Assembly (NCBI RefSeq): GCF_900269665.1 | Contig: NZ_LT985361.1 | Span: 352,964-416,963, forward strand | Source of the DNA: Nocardia suismassiliense | Lineage (GTDB): Bacteria; Actinomycetota; Actinomycetes; Mycobacteriales; Mycobacteriaceae | Direction of reading: 5' to 3' | Length of the DNA stretch: 64,000 nucleotides | In this document: positions 26,255 to 35,100 of the stretch, in pieces | How positions within the stretch are numbered: position 1 is the first letter of the stretch | Layout: each line of letters begins with the position of its first letter | The notes under the pieces: generated by a model | Databases searched by the model: none | Seen by the model: the letters and a program-made list of their open reading frames with translations, nothing else | Told to the model about the DNA's origin: nothing | Position numbers and translations under genes: made by a program

Positions 26255-27070
26255 ATGGCCACGTATTTCGATCCGAAGTCCTGGTCGCCGTTGCGGGCCG
26301 TCGATCTCGGCAAGCGCCTGTTCGAGCAGTCCTGGCTGGAGCAATGGATCGCCGTCACCACCTCCTGGGTGGACGCGGGCGCCGACCTCGGCGCGGGCAC
26401 CGTGACGGCGCTGATGCCGGACGCCCTGATGACCGTGCTCAGCGAAGGCATCCTCAGCCGATTCGGTGGGCAGGAGGTCAGCGCGACCCTGCTCGGACAC
26501 GATCTGCACGCCACCCTGCAGGTGCTGAAGGTCCGCAGGCGCGGCGCGCACTTCCAGACCAAGACGGTGCTGTCCCGGCTGCGCTGGGACAACCATGCGA
26601 TCGAGGCCGTGACGGTGATCGCGCACGGTGTCCGCCTGGTTCCCGGCGTGCCGACCAGGGTGCGGGCCGCGCAACTCGACCTGGACGGCACGGTCACCAC
26701 GGCGGCGCTGGTCGGCTGGATCAACAGCCAGCCGCTGGACTGGGTCCTCGACGTCGATCCCGGTGGCCTGATCCGCGCGAAACACCGGCACCGGCGGCTG
26801 ACCGCGCTGGTGGACGCCTCGGTGACCGACAACCGGGTCGCCGTGGCACTGCATCGAGCCAGCTGGCTGGGCCTGCGGATACCGCGCCGGATGATCGGCA
26901 CGCCCGCATTGCTGCTGGAACAACTGCCGAATCAAGCCCGCATCGTGCACGCCACCCGCGACGGCGACCTCGTACGTTTCCGGATCGAGCTGCCCGAGAT
27001 CACCGGGTCGTTCGACCTGGCGCAGATCCGGTCCGCCATTGTCGCCGGAACCACGCTGATCATCTTTTAG
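26255..27070 (+). CDS. Hypothetical protein, possible LmeA/DUF2993-type lipid binder
   Basis: A 271-residue protein with no signal peptide or clear membrane span. It is made of alternating strands (VRAAQLDLDGTVTTAALV, VRFRIELPEITGSFDL) that resemble the elongated lipid-binding fold of LmeA/DUF2993 proteins; this is a weak resemblance. The ATG at 26255 lies ten bases after TACGCT (26239-26244), a possible -10, so the mRNA leader is at most a few bases. It is divergent from pxpA and overlaps the cca gene by four bases, tail to tail. Confidence 0.55.
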   Translation: MATYFDPKSWSPLRAVDLGKRLFEQSWLEQWIAVTTSWVDAGADLGAGTVTALMPDALMTVLSEGILSRFGGQEVSATLLGHDLHATLQVLKVRRRGAHFQTKTVLSRLRWDNHAIEAVTVIAHGVRLVPGVPTRVRAAQLDLDGTVTTAALVGWINSQPLDWVLDVDPGGLIRAKHRHRRLTALVDASVTDNRVAVALHRASWLGLRIPRRMIGTPALLLEQLPNQARIVHATRDGDLVRFRIELPEITGSFDLAQIRSAIVAGTTLIIF

Positions 27071-28527
27071 CCCTGGGCTTTCCACCATTCCTTCAAGGCC
27101 GTCTCCGCCTCGTCGCGGGTCATCGGGCCGCGATCGAGCCGCAGTTCCTTCAGGAATCGCCACGCCTTGCCGACCTCGGGACCCGGTGGCAGGCCGAGCA
27201 ATTCCATGATCGCGTTGCCGTCCAGATCGGGGCGGACCTTGGCCAGATCCTCCTGCTCGCGCAACGTCGCGATCCGTGACTCCAGCTCGTCATAAGTACT
27301 GCGCAACGCCGCGGCCCTGCGCTTGTTGCGGGTGGTGCAGTCGGCGCGGACCAGTTTGTGCAGACGGGGGAGCAGGTCGTCGGCATCGGTCACGTAGCGG
27401 CGCACCGCGGAATCGGTCCACTGACCCTTTCCGTAACCGTGGAAACGCAAGTGCAGGAACACCAGCCGGGCCACGTCCTCGGTGAACTGCTTCGGATACT
27501 TCAGCGCCCGCATCCGCTTGCGCACCATCTTCGCGCCGACCACCTCGTGGTGGTGGAAGCTGACGCCACCGCCCGGCTCGTTGCGCTTGGTGTCCGGCTT
27601 GCCGATGTCGTGCAGCAGCGCCGCCCAGCGCAACACCAGGTCGGGGTCGCCGTCCTCCAGGTCGATGGCCTGCTGCAGCACGGTGAGCGAGTGCCAGTAG
27701 ACGTCCTTGTGCTGGTGGTGCTCGTCGATCTCCAGCTTCATCGCGGGCACCTCCGGCAGCACCCGCTGGGCCAGGCCGGTCTCGCACATGATGTTGATGC
27801 CGTCGATCGGGTGCGCGCTACCGATCAGCTTGTCCAGCTCCACCCGGACCCGTTCCGCGGTGATCCGGTCGATCTGCTCGGCCATCGCGGTGATCGCCGT
27901 GTGCACCCGCGGCTGCAGCTCGAAGCCGAGCTGGGCGACGAACCTGGCCGCGCGCAACATGCGCAGCGGGTCGTCGTTGAACGAATCCTCGGGCGCCGCA
28001 GGCGTATCCAGCACGCCCGCGAGCAGCGCGTCCATCCCGCCCAGCGGGTCGACGAAGTCGAGCGAACCGTCCGCGCCGATCCGCACCGCCATCGCGTTCA
28101 CGGTGAAATCGCGGCGCACCAGGTCGTCCTCGAGATTGTCGCCGAAGGTGACCTCGGGATTGCGCGAAACCCGGTCGTAGTTGTCGCTGCGGAAGGTGGT
28201 GATCTCCAGCTGCTGGCCACCCTTCGACCCGCTCACCGTGCCGAACGCCAAACCACCGGTGTCCCACAGATGATCGGCCCAGCCGCGCAGCATCTCCTGC
28301 ACCTGCTCCGGCCGCGCGTCGGTGGTGAAGTCCAGATCCGTGCCGAGCCGCCCGAGCACCGCGTCGCGCACACTGCCGCCGACCAGATACAACTCGTGCC
28401 CGCGCGCCGCGAACATCTCGCCGAGCGGTTCCAGCACATCGCACAGCCTGCCCAACGTCACCGCCGCCGCAGCCAGCAATCGGGTACGTCTATCCAGCTC
28501 TGCGTCCTCGGACTCGGTCGAAACCAC
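27067..28527 (-). CDS. cca: CCA tRNA nucleotidyltransferase
   Basis: A 486-residue class II nucleotidyltransferase that adds or repairs the 3' CCA of tRNA. The catalytic head is visible as LVGGSVRDAVLGRLGTDLDF (about residue 50), containing GGxVRD and the metal-binding DxD. An HD domain (LHDIGKPDTK) follows in the middle, as in mycobacterial PcnA, giving phosphohydrolase activity. GTG 28527 has no ribosome binding site; TAAGCT ends 8 bases upstream, so it may be leaderless. It is divergent from mutT4, as in M. tuberculosis Rv3907c-Rv3908. Confidence 0.93.
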   Translation of the reverse strand: MVSTESEDAELDRRTRLLAAAAVTLGRLCDVLEPLGEMFAARGHELYLVGGSVRDAVLGRLGTDLDFTTDARPEQVQEMLRGWADHLWDTGGLAFGTVSGSKGGQQLEITTFRSDNYDRVSRNPEVTFGDNLEDDLVRRDFTVNAMAVRIGADGSLDFVDPLGGMDALLAGVLDTPAAPEDSFNDDPLRMLRAARFVAQLGFELQPRVHTAITAMAEQIDRITAERVRVELDKLIGSAHPIDGINIMCETGLAQRVLPEVPAMKLEIDEHHQHKDVYWHSLTVLQQAIDLEDGDPDLVLRWAALLHDIGKPDTKRNEPGGGVSFHHHEVVGAKMVRKRMRALKYPKQFTEDVARLVFLHLRFHGYGKGQWTDSAVRRYVTDADDLLPRLHKLVRADCTTRNKRRAAALRSTYDELESRIATLREQEDLAKVRPDLDGNAIMELLGLPPGPEVGKAWRFLKELRLDRGPMTRDEAETALKEWWKAQG

Positions 28528-28684
28528 GAATCAGCAGCTTACCGAGTGTCCTTTGCCGCGGTTGCGGCGCTGCTGGTTCGCGGCGGGATATAGCAGCATC
28601 GGGTAGTGATTCGAGGCGGGGTGGTGGTCGGGCGACGGGCGGGCGAGTTCAGCGCCGTGCCGAAGGTTTGGCAAATGCGCACAG

Positions 28685-28690
28685 TAGGAT
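28685..28690 (+). promoter_or_regulatory. TAGGAT -10 box, leaderless start of mutT4
   Basis: TAGGAT ends 7 bases before GTG 28697, with no ribosome binding site present, so the mRNA probably starts at the GTG. Confidence 0.6.
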
Positions 28691-28696
28691 GTTTTG

Positions 28697-29233
28697 GTGT
28701 CTCCGGCCGATCGTGCGAACAGTCGACGCCGCCAGCCTCGGCGCCGCGGTTCGGCCGCCAACGCGGCGAAACCACGCATGCGTACGGTGCGGGAAACCTC
28801 AGCCGGCGGGCTGGTCGTGGACGGATTGGACGGTCCGCGGGAGAAGCGCAGCGCGGCGCTGATCGGACGAACGGACCGGCGCGGGCGGTTGCTGTGGTCG
28901 CTGCCGAAGGGGCACATCGAAGAGGGGGAGACCTCCGAGCAAACCGCGATCCGTGAGGTGGCCGAGGAGACCGGCATCAACGGCGTGGTGGTGGCGGAGC
29001 TGGGCAGCATCGATTACTGGTTCGTCACCGATGGCCGGCGGGTACACAAGACGGTGCATCATTATCTACTGCGTTCCACCGGCGGCGAATTGTCCGACGC
29101 CGACGTGGAAGTCACCCAGGTGGCGTGGGTGCCGTTGAGCGAGTTGAATTCTCGACTGGCCTACGCGGACGAACGCCGCCTGGCCGAAGTGGCGAACAAG
29201 CTGATCGACCGGATGGAGACCGGCAAGCGATGA
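28697..29233 (+). CDS. mutT4: Nudix hydrolase, MutT4 type
   Basis: A 178-residue Nudix protein orthologous by position and sequence to Rv3908 (MutT4). The N-terminus is strongly basic ([11 protein letters not shown]), then [15 protein letters not shown] opens the Nudix fold. The Nudix box spans [20 protein letters not shown](TG) with all key Glu residues. [19 protein letters not shown] is the conserved tail strand. The start codon GTG 28697 sits 7 bases after TAGGAT. Its stop overlaps the next start as ATGA, so the Rv3909-type gene is translated in coupling with it. Confidence 0.92.
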   Translation: MSPADRANSRRRQPRRRGSAANAAKPRMRTVRETSAGGLVVDGLDGPREKRSAALIGRTDRRGRLLWSLPKGHIEEGETSEQTAIREVAEETGINGVVVAELGSIDYWFVTDGRRVHKTVHHYLLRSTGGELSDADVEVTQVAWVPLSELNSRLAYADERRLAEVANKLIDRMETGKR

Positions 29234-31908
29234 CCCCAGACGTTTCGGCATCGCACAGCGATTCCGTGGGGGGCGGTGGCCGGGCGGCGGGTGCGGCGCG
29301 CCCTGAGCGACGGACCCGTGGCGCACTGTTCCGGATCATCGTGGCGGCCCTGACCATCCTGGGTTCGGCGTCGACGCTGCCGATCCTGGCGCCCGCCGTC
29401 GCGCAGGCACAGCCCACCGGGTCCGGGTCCGGCACGGCGGCCAAATCCTTCCTGAAGCTGTCGCTGGATTCCGTGACGCCGACCGCGGTGACCACCACCA
29501 GCGATCGCACCCTCACGGTCTCGGGCACGGTCACCAACATCGGTGATCGTATGGTCTCCGGTGTCACCGTCCGGGTGCAGCGGGCGGCCGCGGTCGCGAC
29601 GCCGGGTGATCTGCGCGCCACCTTGCAGCAGGATCAGATCAACTACGACGTGTTCGGTGAGTTCGAAGAGGTCGCCACGCAGCTCGACAAGGGCGAGCGC
29701 ACCAAATTCACCGTGACCATCCCGCTGCGCCCGGACGGCACCGGCGCACCGTCGCTGCGCATCAGCGATCCGGGTGTGTATCCGCTGCTGCTGAACGTGA
29801 ACGGCAAGCCGGACTACGGCAATCCGGCCCGGCTCGACGACGCCAGGTTCCTGCTGCCGGTGCTCGGCGTGCCGCCCGCCTCGAAGGACGCCGACGCGGC
29901 GGAGGCGGTCAGCGCACCGACCGACGCCCCGGTCGCGACGACGCTGCTGTGGCCGCTGGCCGACCGGCCGCGCATGGTGGCGGGCATCCCCGGATCGCCG
30001 GACCGCAAGGTCGAACTCACCGACGACGAGCTGGCCGCGTCCCTCGCCAAGGGTGGCCGCCTGGACCAGTTGCTCGGCGCGTTGGAGACGGTGTTCGACA
30101 CCTCGCCCCTGCGCGACCGCGCGCTCGCCGCCTCGGTGTGCCTGGCGGTCGACCCCGATCTGCTGGTCACCGTGCAGGCGATGACCAAGGGGTACCGGGT
30201 GCTGGCCAGCCCGTCCGATCCGGACGGCGCGACCCGGCCGGGCACCGGCTCGGCGCAGGCCCAGACCTGGCTGGACCGGTTGCGCGCGCTCGCCGGGTCT
30301 ATGTGCACCGTGGCGCTGCCGTTCGCGCAGGTGGATCTCGCCGCGCTGGCGGCGGTGAACGATCCGGACCTCTCGGCGCGGGCGATGAACGCGCCCGCCG
30401 AGATCGTCGACACGATCCTGACCACCAAGTCGGTGCGCGGGGTGAGCCTGCCCGACGCGGGCACCATCGATGGCGGCGCGGGAGTCCTGTTGCGCGGTCA
30501 CGGTTTCAGCACCGCCGTGCTCGCCGACACCGCCGTCGCGGCGGAGGGCACGGCGGGCACGTCCGAGCTGACCCGTTCGACCATCAGCCGCGGCGACAGC
30601 AAGAGCAGGTCCACCGCGCTGCAAAGCACGGGGAGCCTGACCACGCCGCCCGCGGCCCCGGACGTGGTGCGACTGCCCCAGGTCACCGCGGCCGTGCCAC
30701 CGGCACCGCCTGCTGCGGCCACCCCGCCCGCCGCCGACCCGGCACCGAACGGGAATCCGCCCGCCCCGGCGGTCGATCCGTCGCTGCACGTGGCGACCTT
30801 CGATATCTGGTCCGCGACCGCGCTCGCCGCGGTCGGCTCGAATCCGCCGACCCCCTCGTTCACGCCCGCCAAGGTCCGCTACGAGGTCACCAACGACTCC
30901 CGCGTCGCCCGATTGCAGGACGCACTCGGCGCGATCTCCTGGACCGCGCTCAATCCACAGCCGGACCAGCCGCGTTCGCTGCTGCTCGTTCCGCCGCAGC
31001 AGTGGAGCGCGAGCAAGGACGAGGGCACCGCCCTGCTGCGCCAGCTCGAGTTGCTGGTACGCGGCAACCTCGCGACGCCGCGCCCGTTCCAGTCGCTGGT
31101 CGAGCAACCGGCCGACCCACGACCTTATGAGCTCGACTACCTGCCGCAGGCCGCCGAAGACGCGGTGCCGGACCGGTTCCTGGCGCCGGTGCGCGACCAG
31201 GGACGCCGGATCAGTGAGCTGATGCGCGCGCTGGTCGAGGTGCCGGACTCCGAACCGACACCACGCCAGTTCCTCGATCCCCTGCGCGACGATCTGATCC
31301 GGGTGCTGAGCCTGTCCGATCGGCGGACCGGCGACGCCACACAGGCGGACACCTTCGCGCAGCGGCGGATCGATCAGACGACGCGGGCGATGGACAAGAT
31401 CTATAACTCGGTGACCGTGCTGCCGCCCGGGGGCGTGTACACCCTCGCCTCGGAACAGAGCCCGTTGCTGCTGGTCGCCCGTAACGATCTGCCGGTGTCG
31501 GTCCGGATCAAATTCCGCATCGAGGCCCCCGCCGAGACGAAGATCACCGACATCGACGAGCAACAGCTGCCGCCGAAGGGGACACGCTCGTTCCAAATCC
31601 CGACCGAGGTGAGCGACAGCCGTAACCTGGTGATTCCGATATCCCTTACCACACCCGACGGCATTCCGCTGGGGAATGCCACCTCTGTTTCGGTTCGTTC
31701 GAACGCCTATGGTCAGGCCCTGGCAATAATTACCGCATGTGCCGGAATACTGCTGTTCCTGTTGGCCGGACGCCGCTTGTGGCGCCGGTTCCGCGGGCAG
31801 CCGGATCCGGCCGACGAAGGTTTCGACCCGAGTACCCGGCGTCGAGTCAATCGGTACCGGCGCGCCAAACAACGAGTCATACAGCAGGAGCATCAGGAGG
31901 CACAGTGA
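29230..31908 (+). CDS. DUF6049-type exported membrane protein (Rv3909 family)
   Basis: An 892-residue protein anchored at the C-terminus. A signal sequence (about 30-62, ending AQAQ) is followed by a large external region that begins with a CARDB-like beta domain ([20 protein letters not shown]), has a Pro/Ala-rich insert near residues 475-515, and closes with another beta domain ([15 protein letters not shown]). A membrane span ([16 protein letters not shown]) and a basic tail follow. It belongs between mutT4 and murJ as in Rv3909, which suggests a part in cell-wall assembly with the flippase. ATG 29230 overlaps the mutT4 stop. Confidence 0.85.
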   Translation: MTPDVSASHSDSVGGGGRAAGAARPERRTRGALFRIIVAALTILGSASTLPILAPAVAQAQPTGSGSGTAAKSFLKLSLDSVTPTAVTTTSDRTLTVSGTVTNIGDRMVSGVTVRVQRAAAVATPGDLRATLQQDQINYDVFGEFEEVATQLDKGERTKFTVTIPLRPDGTGAPSLRISDPGVYPLLLNVNGKPDYGNPARLDDARFLLPVLGVPPASKDADAAEAVSAPTDAPVATTLLWPLADRPRMVAGIPGSPDRKVELTDDELAASLAKGGRLDQLLGALETVFDTSPLRDRALAASVCLAVDPDLLVTVQAMTKGYRVLASPSDPDGATRPGTGSAQAQTWLDRLRALAGSMCTVALPFAQVDLAALAAVNDPDLSARAMNAPAEIVDTILTTKSVRGVSLPDAGTIDGGAGVLLRGHGFSTAVLADTAVAAEGTAGTSELTRSTISRGDSKSRSTALQSTGSLTTPPAAPDVVRLPQVTAAVPPAPPAAATPPAADPAPNGNPPAPAVDPSLHVATFDIWSATALAAVGSNPPTPSFTPAKVRYEVTNDSRVARLQDALGAISWTALNPQPDQPRSLLLVPPQQWSASKDEGTALLRQLELLVRGNLATPRPFQSLVEQPADPRPYELDYLPQAAEDAVPDRFLAPVRDQGRRISELMRALVEVPDSEPTPRQFLDPLRDDLIRVLSLSDRRTGDATQADTFAQRRIDQTTRAMDKIYNSVTVLPPGGVYTLASEQSPLLLVARNDLPVSVRIKFRIEAPAETKITDIDEQQLPPKGTRSFQIPTEVSDSRNLVIPISLTTPDGIPLGNATSVSVRSNAYGQALAIITACAGILLFLLAGRRLWRRFRGQPDPADEGFDPSTRRRVNRYRRAKQRVIQQEHQEAQ

Positions 31909-32168
31909 GGGACGGTGAGCTAGCGCCCCCCGTTGTGTCCGTTCGATCGCTCGACCCGGTTCGGCCCGGCGAACTACGCCCGCTGCTACCGGATTTGGAC
32001 GTCCGACAAACCACAGTGGCAGAGTGGAGGACAATCGCGGAAAGCTCGCACCGGCGCAGGGGTGGTGTGAGTGATGGGCATTACCAGGAGGAACGGTGAG
32101 CGATTCAGCGTGGGCGCCGCTCGCCGAGCCGACCGGGATGCACCACCGCGCCGGGCGCAGGAGGCATG
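31909..32168. other. Intergenic region before murJ
   Basis: 260 bp between two co-directional genes, with no gene-like open frame. A Shine-Dalgarno sequence (AGGAGG at 32159-32164) serves the next start. I see no clear promoter. Confidence 0.4.
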
Positions 32169-35100
32169 ATGAGCGACGATGACTCATCGGCGCATCGGCC
32201 CGGCTCCGATCGGCGCGACGGCCCACCGGCCCGTCGGGCGCCCGTTGCCCCGTGGGAACGGCTACCGCCACAGGCGGAGGCCGAGGACCCGGACATGAAC
32301 GCCGGGCCGTACGAACCGCCCCCGCCCCGCGTCCCGAAGATCAGCAGGCCGTCGGGGCCGCCGCAGCCGTGGCAGGGCCAGCGCATGCCGCCGGGACCAC
32401 CGCAACGTCCACCGGCGCCGCCACAACGTCCGGCGCCCGCACCGGCACCGGCCCAACGGCCCGCCCCCGCACCGCACCCCGGGCAGCGGCAATATCCGGC
32501 GCCGCCCCAGCAGCCTCGTCCGATTCCGCCCGGTCAGCGTCCTGGACCGCCGCCCGGTCAGTCGGGCGCGATTCCCGCCAGCCCCCCGCGGCCCGGCCAA
32601 TCCGGCGCGATCCCGGCCAGCCCCCCGCGACCGGCCGCGCGACCCACACCCGGTCAATCCGGCGCGATTCCCGCCAGCGATCCACGCCCGGCCCGACCGG
32701 CACCCGGTCAGCCCGGCGGGAGTTCCGGCAACGACGCACGGCCCGCTCGGCCTGCACCCGGTCAGCCCGGCGCAACTCCCGGCAACGACGCACGGCCGGC
32801 CCGATCCGCATCCGGCGCGCCCGGCGCGATCCCAGCCGGCGACCCACGCACCGCGCGACCTGCACCCGGTCAATCCGGACCGATTCCGACCGGCTCGCCC
32901 CGACCCACACCGTCCGGCCCGCAGTCTGCGGGTCCGCCGCAGTCGAGCCGGATGCCACCGCCGCGTTATGCCCCGCCGCAAGCACGGCCCGAGCCGTACC
33001 CGCCGCCGCGCCGCAGGCCACCCGCGCCCGCGGTCGCCGAGCCTGCCGAGGTGGGCAACCGGCCACGAACCAAGGAGTGGCCCGCCGCCACCAAGGCCGC
33101 GGAACAGAAGCCCAATTCGAGCTCCCGGCTGCTCAGTGACTCCGGGTCGATCGCGTTCGCGACCCTGATCAGCCGAGTGACCGGTTTCGGTAAGCAGCTG
33201 CTGTTGCTCACCGTGCTGGGCCCGGCCATCGCCAGCGCGTTCACCGTGGCCAGCCAGATCCCGAACATGATCGCCGAACTCGTGCTCGGCGCGGTGCTCA
33301 CCGCGATCGTGGTGCCGACGCTGGTGCGCGCGGAACAGGAGGACCCCGACAACGGGGCCGCCTTCGTCCGGCGACTCGTCACGGCCGCGTTCGTGGTGCT
33401 CGCCACCGCCGCGCTGCTGGCCACCGCGGCCGCGCCGCTGCTGACCACGTACGTGTTCCTGTCCGACGACGGCAAGGTCAACACCGGGCTCACCACGGCA
33501 CTGGCCTTCCTGCTGTTGCCCGCGATCCTGTTCTACGGCATGTCCGCCTTGCTGACGGCCATCCTCAATACCCGCCAGCAGTTCAAACCCGGTGCGTGGG
33601 CACCGGTGCTCAACAACCTGGTCGTGCTCACGGTGCTCGGCCTCTATGTGCTGATGCCGGGCGAGATCAGCCTGAACCCGGTGCGGATGGGCGAGCCGAA
33701 ACTGCTGGTCCTCGGCGTCGGCGTCACGCTCGGCGTGGTGGTGCAGGCGATCAGCCTGGTGCCCGCGATCCGCCGGGAGCACATCGATCTGCGGCCGCTC
33801 TGGGGTGTCGACGACCGGCTCAAGCAGTTCGGCGGCATGGGCGCGGCCATCATCCTGTACGTCCTGATCAGTCAGGCCGGCTTCGTTTTCGCGACCCGTA
33901 TCTCCTCGCACGCCGACGCGGCGGGCCCGGCGATCTACAACAACGCATGGCTGCTGCTGCAGCTGCCCTACGGCGTCCTCGGCGTCACCGTGCTCACCGC
34001 GATCATGCCGCGGTTGAGCCGCAACGCCGCTGCCGACGACACCCCCGCGGTGGTGGACGACCTGTCTGCCGCGACCCGGTTGACCATGATCGCCCTGCTG
34101 CCGGTGGTCACCTTCCTGACACTCGCCGGACCACAGGTCGGCCAGGCGCTCTACGGATACGGCAACTTCGGCAGCGACGACGCCTCCCGCCTCGGCCTCG
34201 CGGTCAGCTGGTCGGCGTTCTCGCTGATTCCCTACGCGCTGGTGCTGATTCATCTGCGCGTGTTCTACGCCAGGGAACAAGCCTGGATCCCCACCTGGAT
34301 CATCCTCGGCATCACCGCCGCCAAGATCGTCTTCTCGGCGATCGCCCCGATGGTCACCGATGCCGAGCACGTGGTGATCGCGCTGGGCGTCGCGAACGGT
34401 CTCGGATTCGCGGTCGGCGCCGTGGTGGGCGGCTACCTGCTGCACCGCAGTCTCGGCGACCTGCGCATGTCGAACGTCAGCCGGACCATCACCCGCGTCC
34501 TGTTCGCCTCGGTGGCCGGTGGGGCCGTCATGTGGATCGTGGACCGGGTGCTCGGCCTGGACCGTTTGACCGCGTCCTTCGGCGGACCGGGTTCGCTCGT
34601 TCGGGTGGCCATCACGGCGATCGTCATGTTCGCGGTCGCCTTCGGCCTGATGCGCCTGGCCGGGGTGCCGGAGATCGTCGCGATCACCGTCGCGATCTCG
34701 CGCCGCCTCGGCTGGACGCCGCCCGCGCCGGATCTCGATCTCGACGGCCCGGTCGACGATCAGTACGCAACTCAGGTATTGCGCAGGCCAGATCCATATT
34801 TGGCCTACCCTGGGTACGACCCGTACATGGATGCTCAGACCATGGTCTTGCCCGTGATCCGAGCCGATGCCGTTGACATCACCGGCATGGGCGAGTTCCC
34901 GTACCCTGTTCGGCAGAGAAGCACAAGTGGCGAAATCGCCGGAACCTCGAATTACCAGGGCGAAGGAGGACCGAGGGTGAGCGACGACGCGGTGGGCGGC
35001 GTCCCAGCCGCTGATTCTTCTGCGACCACGGCAGGCGGGCTTTCGACGGACGCTCCGCCACCCGGGGGAGAGCCGTCGGATCCCGCGTACGCGAACCGCG

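Noticed and set aside
29161..32271. 1036-codon reverse frame opposite the Rv3909-type gene
   Set aside because: Antisense of a conserved gene in a high-GC genome; no domain is visible.
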